DNA from: Thalassia testudinum | Lineage: Eukaryota > Streptophyta > Magnoliopsida > Alismatales > Hydrocharitaceae | Assembly (NCBI GenBank): GCA_037157565.1 | Contig: JAZHRO010000036.1 | Coordinates: 17,596,501-17,660,500 of the forward strand | Length of the DNA: 64,000 nt | Direction: 5' to 3' | Part shown: positions 46,214 through 56,905 of the stretch, in pieces | Position numbering within the stretch: position 1 is the stretch's first letter | Layout: every line of letters starts with the position of its first letter | The notes under the pieces: model-generated | The model's database searches: none | What the model saw: the letters and a program-made list of their open reading frames with translations, nothing else | What the model was told of the DNA's origin: nothing | Translations under genes and position numbers: made by a program

Positions 46214-46590
46214 CACTACAACAAATAGCTTATAATCGTCACCAATTAGCGACAGCAAAAGTTGCATTGCGAAAGGTTCTTTAGTGACGGTTTCACCCAA
46301 AATCGTTACCAAAGCTGGAGAGCTTTGGTCACAGTTCCACGTAAATCCATCATCGAAGTCCCCATCATTAGCTAGGTTCAATAGCTTTGGTCATGGTTAT
46401 AAATTTTGACCAAAGATGTTTAGTCACAGTTGTAGAACCGTGACCAAAGAGAGCTTTGATCACAGTTAATAACCATGACCAGAGTTTGGCGTGGAAGAAA
46501 GAGGGTTCCTTTGGTCATGGTTCCTTAACCGTCACCAAAGGGGCCACCGTGATCACGGTTTATAAATCATGACCAAAGGTCTCTTAAAAC
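46214..46590. repeat. Terminal and subterminal repeats of CACTA-2
   Basis: Copies of CTTTGGTCACGGTT and its inverse AACCGTGACCAAAG alternate about a dozen times (for example near 46325, 46390, 46437, 46510, 46530 and 46575), some as inverted pairs. Such arrays are the expected binding sites of the TNPA-type protein. The motif differs from that of CACTA-1 although the coding regions are related. Confidence 0.8.
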
Positions 46591-47569
46591 AAAAATATTA
46601 ATGTGCACAAATCTGTCCTTAGCAAGCAACCCAGTCCTGAAGCAAGACTCATTATACATGCAAGTGCAATAAAACCTCCTTTGTCATGAGAACTGTTAAA
46701 AGCTATTGAAACATTTCGTGCTTACCCTGCAGCCTTTTACCCTGGCTAACAATGCCAAATTTCAATTCCAAGGCCTCAATGCTAACAAATAGAGGCCTTG
46801 ACCACTTAAACAAATCCAGTGGCATGAAGGAAAGCCTCAGTCACACGTCAATAATTGTAAAAGATGTAACTATATAACTTAAATTATATACCATTCAATG
46901 CAATTAGTCACTCAAATAGGGATTGATGAACTCAAAGATTCCTGCTAGTATTTAGAACTTACCTTGCAGTTGGATCTTTGTGAGGACCTCTACTCTTAGG
47001 TTGTAGCACGTCCACCATGTCTGCTCTTTCCCTCCTGAAGCTTGCCCCATTCTCATCCTAGAGGCCATGACAAACACAAGCAACTTTTGATGGCTAATCT
47101 ATGGTAGCAAAAATAGCATATGTTAACCAAAATTACATGTACTTAAAGTGATCATGAAAGAGACAACTTTCTATAGTTAAGCTAATGTAGTACAGAAAAG
47201 TTTGCATGTTATAGATGACCTGATAACTAGACCAAACCCACTTTGAACGATCATGAATTTGCCCATATGTACAACAGCATAAAATAAACATTAGATAAGA
47301 AAGGTAAATCCTTGAAAGTATGATTTTCTATATATAACGGCGATAAATGCCTAATATAATCAACTCACATGGGGACATGTAGAGATGCCGTAGGAGCATC
47401 TTGCTTCGAAACTGCACCTACGCACATGTCTTGCTTTAAGTCACATGGCTACATGCTAATTTTGTTTACCTTGACCGATGTCTATGCTTTTATTGAAAGA
47501 ACACCTTTTATTATGGGAAAATTAGTACCATTCTGTTCATCTACCATTACAATCAAAGTTTAACAAGTA
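46591..47569. other. Cargo region of CACTA-2 with one orphan exon
   Basis: A minus-strand exon-like segment at 46963-47057 is bounded by a TAG acceptor and a GTAAGT donor. It reads DENGASFRRERADMVDVLQP, then KSRGPHKDPTA. The product was not recognised. The rest is AT-rich, and nothing else could be identified. Confidence 0.45.
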
Positions 47570-48214
47570 TTATACCTCGATAGAAGAAGATTTGCATCTC
47601 CTCAGGTGCCGAACCTGCTCAATAAGGTTTTCTTTCTCCATTTGACCCTCCAAGAAGGACTTTGTCAGGCCATTATATTGTGCTCTAAGAATCTCAATGC
47701 TCAGCATGTCAAATCTCCTCTTGTACTCTGCATCCCACTCGATGATTTCCCAAGGGGTATTCCACTTCCTATAACTGCTAACTCCATTCTCCTCTTCTGC
47801 ACCACCACTCATGGATGGAAATGAGATGCACTGTAGGGAAATGGGTCCTTCATCATTCTCTCAATTGTCTCCGTCATCTGTCGCATAGTCCCTGCAGTAG
47901 GAAACTTGTCCAACATTCTTGAAAGGGAGATGCTGCCTGCTATTTGAGTTTTCTTGGTACCAATTGGTGACTGGGGGGTGGACATGATCATGTACCTACT
48001 GATCTAGAGCTAAATATCTAACTTTTGGGTGGTTGCTTCCACATGCAGTGCACTCCGTGGTGGTTGGTAGTCACTGCAAGATGCTCCAAGGCCCTGCACC
48101 TTAGCCCATCTCACCTTAATATGAGTGGGTCTCCTACGAGCAGAAGCAGAGAACAATGCAGACCTCCTCGACTGTAGCGGTGTCGAGTAAGTAAGCTGCT
48201 GGTTGGTTATGGCA
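47570..48214 (-). pseudogene. Plastid small heat-shock protein fragment fused to a coiled-coil exon
   Basis: From right to left: a Ser/Arg-rich segment resembling a transit peptide (starting MSCAITNQQL at 48214), then SISLSRMLDKFPTAGTMRQM ... ERMMKDPFPYS (about 47830-47935) and RKWNTPWEIIEWDAEYKRRF (about 47705-47765). The last two match the N-terminal arm and the start of the alpha-crystallin domain of organellar small heat-shock proteins. The frame then continues without a stop into ILRAQYNGLTKSFLEGQMEK and ENLIEQVRHL, which resembles a later exon of the myosin-heavy-chain-related gene next to it, and ends at a GTATAA donor near 47580. The rest of the alpha-crystallin domain is missing. Family identification is moderately sure. 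Confidence 0.58.
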
Positions 48215-48559
48215 CATGACATCTGGATTTTTTGTACCCCCATTTTTTGAAGAGGGATTTCTTGTTCTTCTTGCTGCTGTTCCTTCTTTCTGTCAAAGTT
48301 CTTTAGAAGGAAACTCAAGGGAAGGAAGCAAGAGGAGAAATGGGTGGACTGCTGTCTTATGGGATAGCGAGGACCATGTACAGTGGAAAATAGGATTGTG
48401 CTATGATGTGCAACACAATTGTGAGAAAGCATGTGTATCCTGAGAATGGCAAGCCTCTGTTGTGTTGGCCTTCCAGCATCTTTCCGGCCTTTTTCTCCTG
48501 CATGTCAGGTAGTGCACGTGGATAAGATGTGCAGAACTCCAAGTTGCTATTTACCGTTT

Positions 48560-50685
48560 TATGCTTGTTATATTTGAAGCTTTTTCATTTGTTTTAGGAT
48601 GGGGCTTGAAACGCCTTGGAGACTCCACCCCCTCTCCCTGCCATCTCTCCACTGTGGCAGTGTTATTCTGTTTGGTTTTTTGCAGTTCTGCTTCTGCTCG
48701 AATCGCTCGCTGTTCCTGTTCAATTTTGGCTTTTGTAATGCTCGCAAGATCTTCCTCAAACATAGCCTCCTGCTTTCCGAGTTCTTTCTCCAGGTTCGCA
48801 ACTTGGGCTTCGAGGTCATTAATAATTGAAACATGAGCCGAACACTCGAATTGCATGCGAAGTTGTTCTCGCAGCTGGGACTGCTCGTATTTCGTAGCGA
48901 TATCGTGATTTCCCTGTTTGAGAATCTCGTAGTCTAGAGCGAGCTGTTCCATCCGCATTTCGATGTCATCACGGTCTTTCTTGTACAAACTCTATCTCTG
49001 CTTTAAGGTCAGCGATCCTTTGTTCTGAAGAAAATGACATCATAGGATCACTGCTATCCTTGACAAGCACTTGAAGTTCTTCATCTTCCTCATGTTCAGA
49101 ATGTGTGCCAACGAATGCTTCATTTGTTTCCTCCTCTCTGAATGGCAATCCATTCATTTGTCTCAGTGGCGAGAGACCCTTGCCAAGTTCCACTTTGACA
49201 GGCATTTCAGGTACTTGCTGACACTTACAACAGATAGTTTCTCTTGATTTCTTCTCCAAGAGGTCTTCCAGATCTTTTACCGCAAAAATTAACTCTGAGT
49301 TAGAATCCTGCATTTTCCGCAGCAAACTTGGAGTAGCATTAAGACTTCTTTCATGATCTAATTCAAGCTTTGTTTCCTCTAAGATGGATCTTGGAACTTC
49401 ACCATCTTGCAAACTGCTTACCCTTTCTTTGCCAATGTCATAGTGGGAAGCTTTGAGTAATTCACATTTTCTCCTGAGCGAATCCCGCTCCTCTCTTAGG
49501 AGACAGACCTCTTTGGAGAGATCATCTCCTTGTCTTCGCTCCTTAACAACTTGCTTTCGTAAAGCCTGCAACTCCAGCTCAGACACCTCTACTTGTCGAG
49601 CCAAACTAACAACGTCATTTCTAAGGTTCTCCACTCCATCTAATTCCTGAATACGATCCCTCGATCCAGTATCCTCTGAACTGTTTGTTGAACCATCTAA
49701 ACTTTCGTCGGGAGCTAAACTTAGGGACCATTCAGTATTTTAACCCCAACGGTCTCCATTGGCATTAACCACGTCGAGGGAATTAGACGTTTTTTGCAGA
49801 CAGACACAATTTCGTAGCGGTGATAAGAAACCATGAAGTGCCTTTTCGAACTTAATATTTCTTGATTGGGCATCGCTTGGGGTATTTCTCTCTGAACTAC
49901 TTTCCGCTGAGATCGTTGATCTTGCATCGAAGCTCTGGGATTTGGTCATGTTTTCTGCCGATTCAACATGCACGACGATGGCTCTTGTGGAATGAAACTT
50001 CAGTTGCGCTTGACCATTGAGTGATAATTCATCCTGCAGTTTTTCTTCAAACATTAGAATTTAAGTAGATACACAAATGTTGACAGGCGTTTCTGTCAAA
50101 ATTATATACAGCACAAATAAATCTATTAAACGAAATGAATAAACTGATTTGTTTGTTGTCTGAAAGCAGCACGCTATATGGATAAAATGGCTCATCATAA
50201 GAAATACCCAAAACACCAGTATTTAACTGTAAATTATAATTTGAGCATTATTTGATGGATTTCCACCAGCATTACTACCACTTAGGTGTAAGTCAGAGTA
50301 ATCTCAACCAGAAATGGGTTAGCATTTATTTACTTCCAGAAATTTGACCCAGTAGTTCAAGCCAACTGAGGATTGAGAATTTAAAATAACCATTTGGAAT
50401 AAACAAATTACCGTTACACATTAATGCAAGGACTTACTGCTGTGGCATTATTTCCATTGGAAGCCCGATCTACTTCTGAATTATCGCCATTGCTCAACTG
50501 ATGATGCAGTGTTTGCTTCTGCTGACTAATCCCCTTTTCTTGGCTTTCTCTGCATGATTAAGCATCTGGGTGAGATTTATCTTCCAGTCCATTAAATCCC
50601 AACAAATAATAAAAGGCTGCCGCCTCCCTATGTTTGCTACTTCTTACCTTCCATTGGCATCATCTTGCATTCTTTGAACTGTGAT
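48560..50685 (-). pseudogene. NT-C2-type myosin-heavy-chain-related coiled-coil protein, exons captured in CACTA-2
   Basis: Exons are 50648-50685, 50438-50549 and a long one from 50033 to about 48560, with AG and GT borders. The long exon carries a Ser-rich linker (SSERNTPSDAQ, near 49870), then VVSLARQVEVSELELQALRK (near 49560-49620) and LLREERDSLRRKCELLKASH. After these come KLELDHERSLNATPSLLRKM, MEQLALDYEILKQGNHDI (near 48890-48950) and the NDLEAQVANLEKELGKQEA coiled coil. Seven-residue repeats are evident. This pattern is that of the plant family related to At5g41140/At1g63300. The N-terminal C2 domain exons are absent. A TAA near 49740 and a frameshift near 48980 break the frame. Confidence 0.68.
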
Positions 50686-51129
50686 CTGTCATTTCATAAA
50701 CATTAAAAACTTAGAATTTTTACCAAGGAATGAACACCTCATGCACCTAGATTTTGACTTGCAAAGTAGAAAAACACAGATCTTCCTATACTGATCTAAA
50801 ATTAGCATCACTTCAGCTACTACTTAAGAACAGACCACACTACCTAAATTGTCACAAATGAAAGGGAGATAGAGAGAGATCGGCAACATCCTTGCAACCT
50901 CCACCAATGCAAATCACAAACACCACCACACCCAAAAATCCCCAACCACTCACATGCAACACAGCAGAGAAATTCCCAACATGGCCATGGCACAACTTGC
51001 ATACCTGAGTTTACCAATCAAGTCCCATGAAAAATTATCACTTGCCTATGAGGGAATTCCACCAAAAAGAATATGTGCAATAAAAAGAGTAGTTCTGGAA
51101 TTACCTTATCCGATCTGTCATGAGCTACT
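50686..51129. other. Spacer between captured fragments; nothing recognised
   Basis: AT-rich sequence between the first visible coiled-coil exon and the DUF819 stop codon. No coding signal on either strand except the antisense of the DUF819 exon. Confidence 0.45.
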
Positions 51130-52391
51130 CTACCTCAGAACCATTTGCATGTATCTAAGAACTGAAAAGCTAAACCCAATGCCAAAAAAAGTAGCTATTG
51201 AGATTCCAAAAATGCCATTTAAGATCCCAGGAACAACCATAGAACTCCAACCTTTAGCTGTTGCCATCCCACAAGCGGTAGTGGGTCCACCAACATTGGC
51301 ATTTGATGCCATGAGAAGTAGTTTCTTATCCAAGCCTAACAATTTACTGACTCCAAGGATAAACACCAGGTGAACAATCAGTTGTATTAGTGCAAATGCA
51401 AAGATACCAGTTGTTGTGTTTATGACATTCCAAATGCTCCCATTTGCTCCAACTACAGCAAAGAATACCTGTTTTAAAGATGGAAGCAATCAGCAAGGAA
51501 ATAGTTTACAAAGTAACATTTACTAGCCCTATCACTAGTGCAACATCAGAAATTAATTAGCACATTGGGATCAATATATTGCTTCCTTCTTGCAAAGTAA
51601 TTGACTTCAATATCCAATAACTGAGCAAGGAGACTTGGGCCATACACATTAAAAGGAAGGCAACAAGTTCCTGGATTACCATGCCATCTTGTTATGAAAA
51701 AGTAGAGAACTTGATTTTGTCTTTGTTGCTTAATCTAATCCCATAATGTGTCACAAGATGAATTTTTTTTACTTCTACATATTTTACCTAATGTAAAAAA
51801 GGGTTTCTAACATAAATTCAATCAAGAACTTTCAAAATTACTTAAATTCCATAACAAAATCAAGATGAAATCTGGACTATGTAAATCCTCGTATCAATGA
51901 GAATATGAAAGAATGAGTGAACAGTCCATGTCTCATCTTGTACGGAATAAACTGGACAAAGAAATTAATGCAATCAACTCCAAGACTAGAGCTCTGATAA
52001 TCTTGCAGAAGATTAGCAGATAAGCAGAATTTAATAGCTTAGAATTGTATTAAAGGGTAGGCATGATTCAAGTAGCTCATAAAAGATCTACCTGCATTAA
52101 AATCAATGCAGCAGCCTCTCCAGCTGGAGCAAGGCTGCTAAGCTGCTCAGGGAATGCTGTTGCCAATGCAACGACGACTGCTATGATGCATGGAAGTTTA
52201 CCTCCTTGAATTCCCAGCAACTTCGTGACAACAGTAGAGAATTTGCAAATAAAAAATGATGTAGCAATAGTAGTAAAAAGATGTCACTTAACTGGAGCTG
52301 GTTCCCAGGGCTTGTGCAGCTTTTGCTTTGCATTTGCAACATCATGGATATTGATGTTGGCAAGTGTTGGCACAACCTTTCCATCCCAAAC
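51130..52391 (-). pseudogene. DUF819 integral membrane protein, last two exons, captured in CACTA-2
   Basis: The exon at 52092-52391 encodes VWDGKVVPTLANINIHDVAN, a short cytosolic segment, and then LLGIQGGKLPCIIAVVVALA. The exon at 51130-51468 encodes VFFAVVGANGSIWNVI, several hydrophobic helices, the family signature LLMASNANVGGPTTACGMAT and the usual C terminus, with its own stop codon. Splice borders are canonical. An in-frame TGA follows PAPVK in the first of these exons, with one codon lost, so the piece is broken. Upstream exons are missing. DUF819 proteins are polytopic membrane proteins of unknown transport function. Confidence 0.8.
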
Positions 52392-52457
52392 CTGTTCAGA
52401 GATGTTACAAACAATTAATCGCCGACAACGGGTTGAAACTAAAATCCTTTAAAGTTC

Positions 52458-52700
52458 TAAAGGGGAATTTGGTTGCAGTGTAACCCTGTTGCTGGGATTA
52501 TCTGGTTACAAGGTAGGTTCTAATGTAATATTCTCTACCAAAATTTTTTCCAAATTCTAATATAAAAAAGAAAAGATGACTCTTCCACTACTATAACTAT
52601 CGCATTTATCCCACACGCAACATGCATTACTTATCCAACCATACAACTATACCCCACCCACCATTACAACTTGTCTTGCTGCCAAACATAGTTGTTACTT
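52458..52700. mobile_element. Possible small MITE between the DUF819 and YTH pieces
   Basis: The left end AATTTGGTTGCAG and the inverse of the right end, TTTGGCAGCAAG, resemble the TTTGG-type ends of Tourist/PIF-like MITEs. The interior has no coding potential. No clear target duplication was found. Confidence 0.25.
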
Positions 52701-52801
52701 TTTAAACCACACGAAGCTAACCTAGAAAAAGGTAAATACAATCTACCACTTCAATTTTTAATTAGTTCAGATACTTGGAAGCTTATCCAATCAAGAATTA
52801 C

Positions 52802-54886
52802 CTGCTTCTGGAAATGTTGCTTTACCTTTCTACCTTGCATGATCTTCTGGCGAGTTTCATAAAATCCAAAGTCATCAAGAACTGATGTCTTGCTAACATG
52901 ATCCTTAAACAACTTGAGAGTTTGATTACCCTCAAGTCTCACCTGTTGATCAAGAACAGGAAATTGCGATTAGAATGACCTTTACTAAAAGAACACGATG
53001 ATTGGAACCTATTTGGTGCTTCATGAAAGTGTACCTCCTAAGCGTCTCTACTGTTTGTCATAGGCTTATTCTCATTGTTTTCCAAAATAATATGCTTGAG
53101 TACTATTTGGCACATCCTTCACAATATGCCACTTGACTGAGAAGCAACCATTCCACTTATCTTGCTGCAAGTAATCAACTGTTTTGTTAAAATCAACTGA
53201 CCCCATCATCTCGGCAACACCAACAAATTGCCCACTAGTGTGTTAACCTGAAAAAAGAAATCACCATCATTATGATCAATCCTTATCTTTTATGCCAATA
53301 AAAAAAATAGGGGGCTTAAAGAGACATTTTCATGGACATCCAGAGAAAAAGAGGAATATAGGACAGTGGCCATCTTTCTCCTGAGATCCCTTGCATGCAT
53401 CATCAAGCTTCTTGTTGCCATTAGGTGTACAAGCATGCCCGTGCACAGAGAAAATTTGCAAAGTGGATAACATTACACATATACTAGCAAAATAATGCCA
53501 AAAAAAAAACAAAAATATATCTTCTCAAAAAGCAATACAAAAAAGAAAGGCCAGAATTTAATTAACTGTAGAATGCTATACAATTGGCTAGACTATATTG
53601 CCAGAATGCCATATACAACTACCCACATCAGTTGTCTTGATTTTTTCCCCTAATGGGTTGCAATTGCTTTAGGAATAACTGCTAAGAGTCACTATAATAA
53701 AATAATAGCAATGACAGTAACTTACCATGAGAGGGAGAGGATGGACATTTGTGTTTCTCGCCATTGTCACATTTCCCGCATGTGAATTATTACTTGGGAT
53801 AGTAGCACTTGTTGTAGGAAGAGGGTGCTGTAGGTCAGACATAACTGAAGTATCTAGCCAATGAGCAGGTGAATACATCACTTCATACCCAAACCTCTAA
53901 TCATGGTAACTAGGAGGAACTACTCCTGGCATTGAGCCCTTATTGTGTGAGCAATTTGGCATGGACTTTATCTAGATTGGCTTACTTGACAATGATCCAT
54001 TGCCAGCATTTGTGCTAGCAATTACATCAGAGTTGGCTTTTACCTTATCAACAGGTAGCTGAGGGTTCTCAGAAGCAGTAGAAGCAGCAACATCAGATTA
54101 AGGAGGAGGCTTGCTGGATGCATTAGTTTCAATCTTAATGAGATTATATTAAAAGTGAAACTCAAAAACAAACTCTAACAATACATTTTGATTAAAATAG
54201 AAACACAAAAATGGAAAGAATAGCATCTATTTTCTTTAGAGAGAAAACCCTCATGAAATCCTACCAATAAGGAAAAGATTTAAGTAATGTCAAGCTACAC
54301 AACCCTTAAAGGGCCTTAGAGACAGCTACCCAAGCTCAAGTCCACAACCTTCTTTATCAGATATCACCCATAAATCCCAAGGCACTCATTTTTTATTCTG
54401 ATGTTAGAAAAATGGCTAAAATCAAAATAATTAATGGATGACCCCGATCCCTTTCTTCCATACCAACTAGTAACAGTCTCACTCACACCAGCTCTACAAA
54501 CAAAACCACCATGCTCTGTCATCTGGATGAGCCCATGCCCATATCACTGTATTATGAAGTAAATAATGCATAGCACTCTTGAGAATCACATAGAAACAAG
54601 CAAATTGTCTTCTAAGAAAAAACTTCTCCATCAAAATGAATTTGTATTTAGTTTTCCAACCAAAACAAGTATATAAGGAATCCAAGGCACCTTCCAATTC
54701 ACAAAAAATAGGTAATTTAACAAACAACAATTCAAAATGCTTTTCAATTTTCATTAACAAATAGAAATACCAATTTGAAATTATACAAGCACATACATAA
54801 ACAGGAACACACCTTCTTTATAGCATATGGAGCATCATTGCTCTTTGTCTGAGAATCCAAAGAAAGCTTTTGCATCATGTCAGAAG
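52802..54886 (-). pseudogene. YTH-domain m6A reader (ECT-like), captured in CACTA-2
   Basis: ECT proteins bind N6-methyladenosine in cytosolic mRNA through a YTH domain. Exons from right to left: ~54813-54886 (MMQKLSLDSQTKSNDAP, the typical ECT N-terminal motif), ~53727-54140 (Ser/Asn-rich linker with VMYSPAHWLDTS), ~53342-53450 (TPNGNKKLDDACKG...CPIFLFFS), 53035-53247 (GQFVGVAEMMGSVDFNKTVD, WNGCFSVKWHIVKDVPNS) and 52802-52942 (LKLFKDHVSKTSVLDDFGFY, ETRQKIMQ). The final exon is absent. Stops (for example TAG after NSRDA) and at least two frameshifts are present, and one exon border lacks GT. Confidence 0.85.
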
Positions 54887-55401
54887 TTTATGTACATTAT
54901 AGATCAAGAATAAAAACAAGTCAACTATGCTATCAATTTAAGTTTTCAAAATGAGTTCAACTATCACTCCACAAAAATCATTAGAGGATCGTGTTGGTGC
55001 TAGAGCACCGCGATCATTTGTTTTGATGATAACAAAACACGTGTTATTTAACATTTGTAATTTGAGTCCTAGATTTCAGGTCAATTGCAAATGTGGACGT
55101 GTTTAGACGGAGTTCAAGCTCGCATCCAGGACGGATTGGAGGAGCTTGACGGAAAACAGAGGAGGTTCGCGTGGAGCGAAAGATTGGAGATGGAAGACAA
55201 GAAGAATAGGATAGATTCTTTTTTATCCTTTCATGTATCTCTTGTATTTACTTTCTTGCTCTTTTTTATTCCTTAGAACATTATGTTAAAGAGCCTCAAA
55301 GTACCCTAAAAGTAGTCCTAGGAACACCTGCACAACTCTAGGATACTTAGGTTTTCTGTAGAATACTTAGAAAACCAATATAGGGCTCAAACAGCATTTC
55401 C

Positions 55402-55918
55402 AGACGTCTAATTCCAAACTCAGACGTCTGATAAAGAATTTTAAGACGTCTGACTGTTGTTTCAGACGTCTGATAACTGTTAGGCTGGACTTAGTTTTCT
55501 GTCAGATGAAATCAGACGTCCAGACCTTAGACCAGACGTCTTAGAAGACGTCTGATGGATTTGCCAGACGTCCAGATAGTGGACCGTTGGCTGGCTTAGA
55601 AAACACTCAAGATTATGACCGTTAGAGCCTTATCAGACGTCCATAGGACTTACCAGACGTCTGATAAATGACCGTTTTGCCTCGGCTGACCCAAAATCTC
55701 TTCTCAGAGATTTTCTAGCCGTTGCAACGTTTGGAAATCAATTCCCACAGTAAAAGTAGGTTTCCAGACGTCCAGACTTAGTGCCAGACGTCCTGTATGT
55801 CGTCTGATGGACTTGCACAAAAACCCTGTTTAGATCTGATTCAAGTCAGGGAGAAACCCGCATAGAATCAGACGTCTGACATTGGAATCAGACGTCTGAT
55901 GCCAGAGTTAGACGTCTG
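55402..55918. repeat. Array of CAGACGTCTG palindromes in the LTR U3 region
   Basis: Fifteen GACGTC cores occur in about 520 bases, mostly inside CAGACGTCTG or CAGACGTCCAG, with irregular spacing, all upstream of the TATA box. GACGTC is the ACGT-core C-box bound by plant bZIP factors, which is established knowledge. Binding here is inference. CpG in every core also makes each a methylation target. Confidence 0.88.
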
Positions 55919-56028
55919 ATAACCCTGTCAAATGCAATCATTGTCCTGATTTCGGCCTGATTCTCTTGGGCTTTGCACCCAACGGCTATGGAAGCTTTTC
56001 CAAGCCTTCCAAAGCCTTCCTAAGGCCT

Positions 56029-56041
56029 CTATAAATAGAGG
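56029..56041 (+). promoter_or_regulatory. TATA box of the Sire-like LTR
   Basis: CTATAAATAGAGG is a strong plant TATA consensus placed a little over 1 kb into the LTR and about 110 bases after the last palindrome. The decayed counterpart in the inverted copy is near 370-385. Confidence 0.75.
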
Positions 56042-56814
56042 GGAACCTTTGTAACACAAATACACAAGAAGAGAAACATAAGAGACACTTAGAAATACAC
56101 TTGGATACACTTAGCTACACATTTTCACACTCTTGTGTCCAAGAAGTTCTTGCTCTCCAAGCTCAAGCTCCATTTTCTTGAGAGCATTCAACCGTTGCGC
56201 ACCCGCCTCCCGCCGTAGATAACGAGAGCGACGTAGTGCCATCGCATGGCACACGCACCGCGTCATCGTTGACGCACTCCTTGCAAAGGGGAGTTTCCTA
56301 TTTCCTATAGAAGCTAGGTTTAATTTTGTTGGCTCTATAGGACTGTTGTTTTATTTTATCTTTGTATTTTGGTTGGGCATTCGCTTTGCGAATTCCCGTC
56401 TCATTCGTGGGACAAAATCCTTCTCGTGGAGAGAAGGGGTTGAGGAACGCTACCCTCGTACTTGTAGCGTGGTTGTATTGAGGTTGAATCACCCTCGTTC
56501 AAAGTGATTCGGTTAGTGGATTTGATCAACTAGGTTGATCGGAAAATCCTAACTCGAGAGGGTTAGGTGGTGGTTTTCACCTGTTTTGGGTGTCCACCTA
56601 AAAATACCTGTGTACATTTTGCGATTGATTTTTGTGAGATTGCTTTATATTTTTATTTCCACAATTTTATTACGTCACCCCTCCTGGTAGGGAACCTTCA
56701 GATCGATATTAACAGTGAAAGCTGGTAAAAACCACATAAGGAAACTTTTCCCAAACCATAATGAAAATTAGAACTTCAGACATGTTGAAGAAGTAAATGC
56801 CCACCCCCAAAGCC

Positions 56815-56896
56815 CTCCTTGCACGAGAGCGAGAATGGATCTTCTGGGGCTTCCTAATGATAAAACCATCCTTGACCAATTTCCTAATGTTCTGGC
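56815..56896 (-). pseudogene. RPL19: Ribosomal protein L19 (eL19) exon fragment
   Basis: The segment encodes [20 protein letters not shown] and then SRSRARR, a nearly unchanged internal stretch of cytosolic 60S protein L19. It is preceded by a plausible CAG acceptor. Similarity ends abruptly after RARR, where the next residues no longer fit L19. No other L19 exon is visible in the window. It is the rightmost of the captured fragments. Confidence 0.82.
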
Positions 56897-56905
56897 CTGA
56901 GATAT

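Larger units (their letters stand above)
54992..56700 (+). mobile_element. Solo LTR, Sire-like Ty1/copia, within the CACTA-2 cargo
   Basis: 1709 bases beginning TGTTGGTGCTAG and ending GGAACCTTCA, with the perfect target duplication GATCG (54987-54991 and 56701-56705). A TTTGATGATAACAAAACAC box near the 5' end is typical of Sire/Maximus LTRs. A CTATAAATAGAGG TATA box is at 56029-56041, with CACAC-rich sequence and a GC-rich patch (56190-56280) downstream. No primer site or coding domain is attached, so it is the product of LTR-LTR recombination. The orientation is taken from the TATA box. The same family occurs, older and inverted, at 1-1412. Confidence 0.88.

Noticed and set aside
46214..46240. 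Terminus at 46214 as the right end of CACTA-1
   Set aside because: It reads CACTA in the same direction as the left terminus at 24984. A right end would read TAGTG on the plus strand.
50954..51373. 139-codon plus-strand frame
   Set aside because: Antisense to the DUF819 exon, whose signature LLMASNANVGGPTTACGMAT is on the minus strand.
51130..52391. DUF819 as a functional host gene
   Set aside because: Upstream exons are missing, an in-frame TGA is present, and the piece sits among fragments of unrelated genes inside transposon DNA.
55402..55918. Palindrome array as a CRISPR-like array
   Set aside because: The motif is only about ten bases, the spacing is irregular, and the context is a plant LTR with a TATA box.
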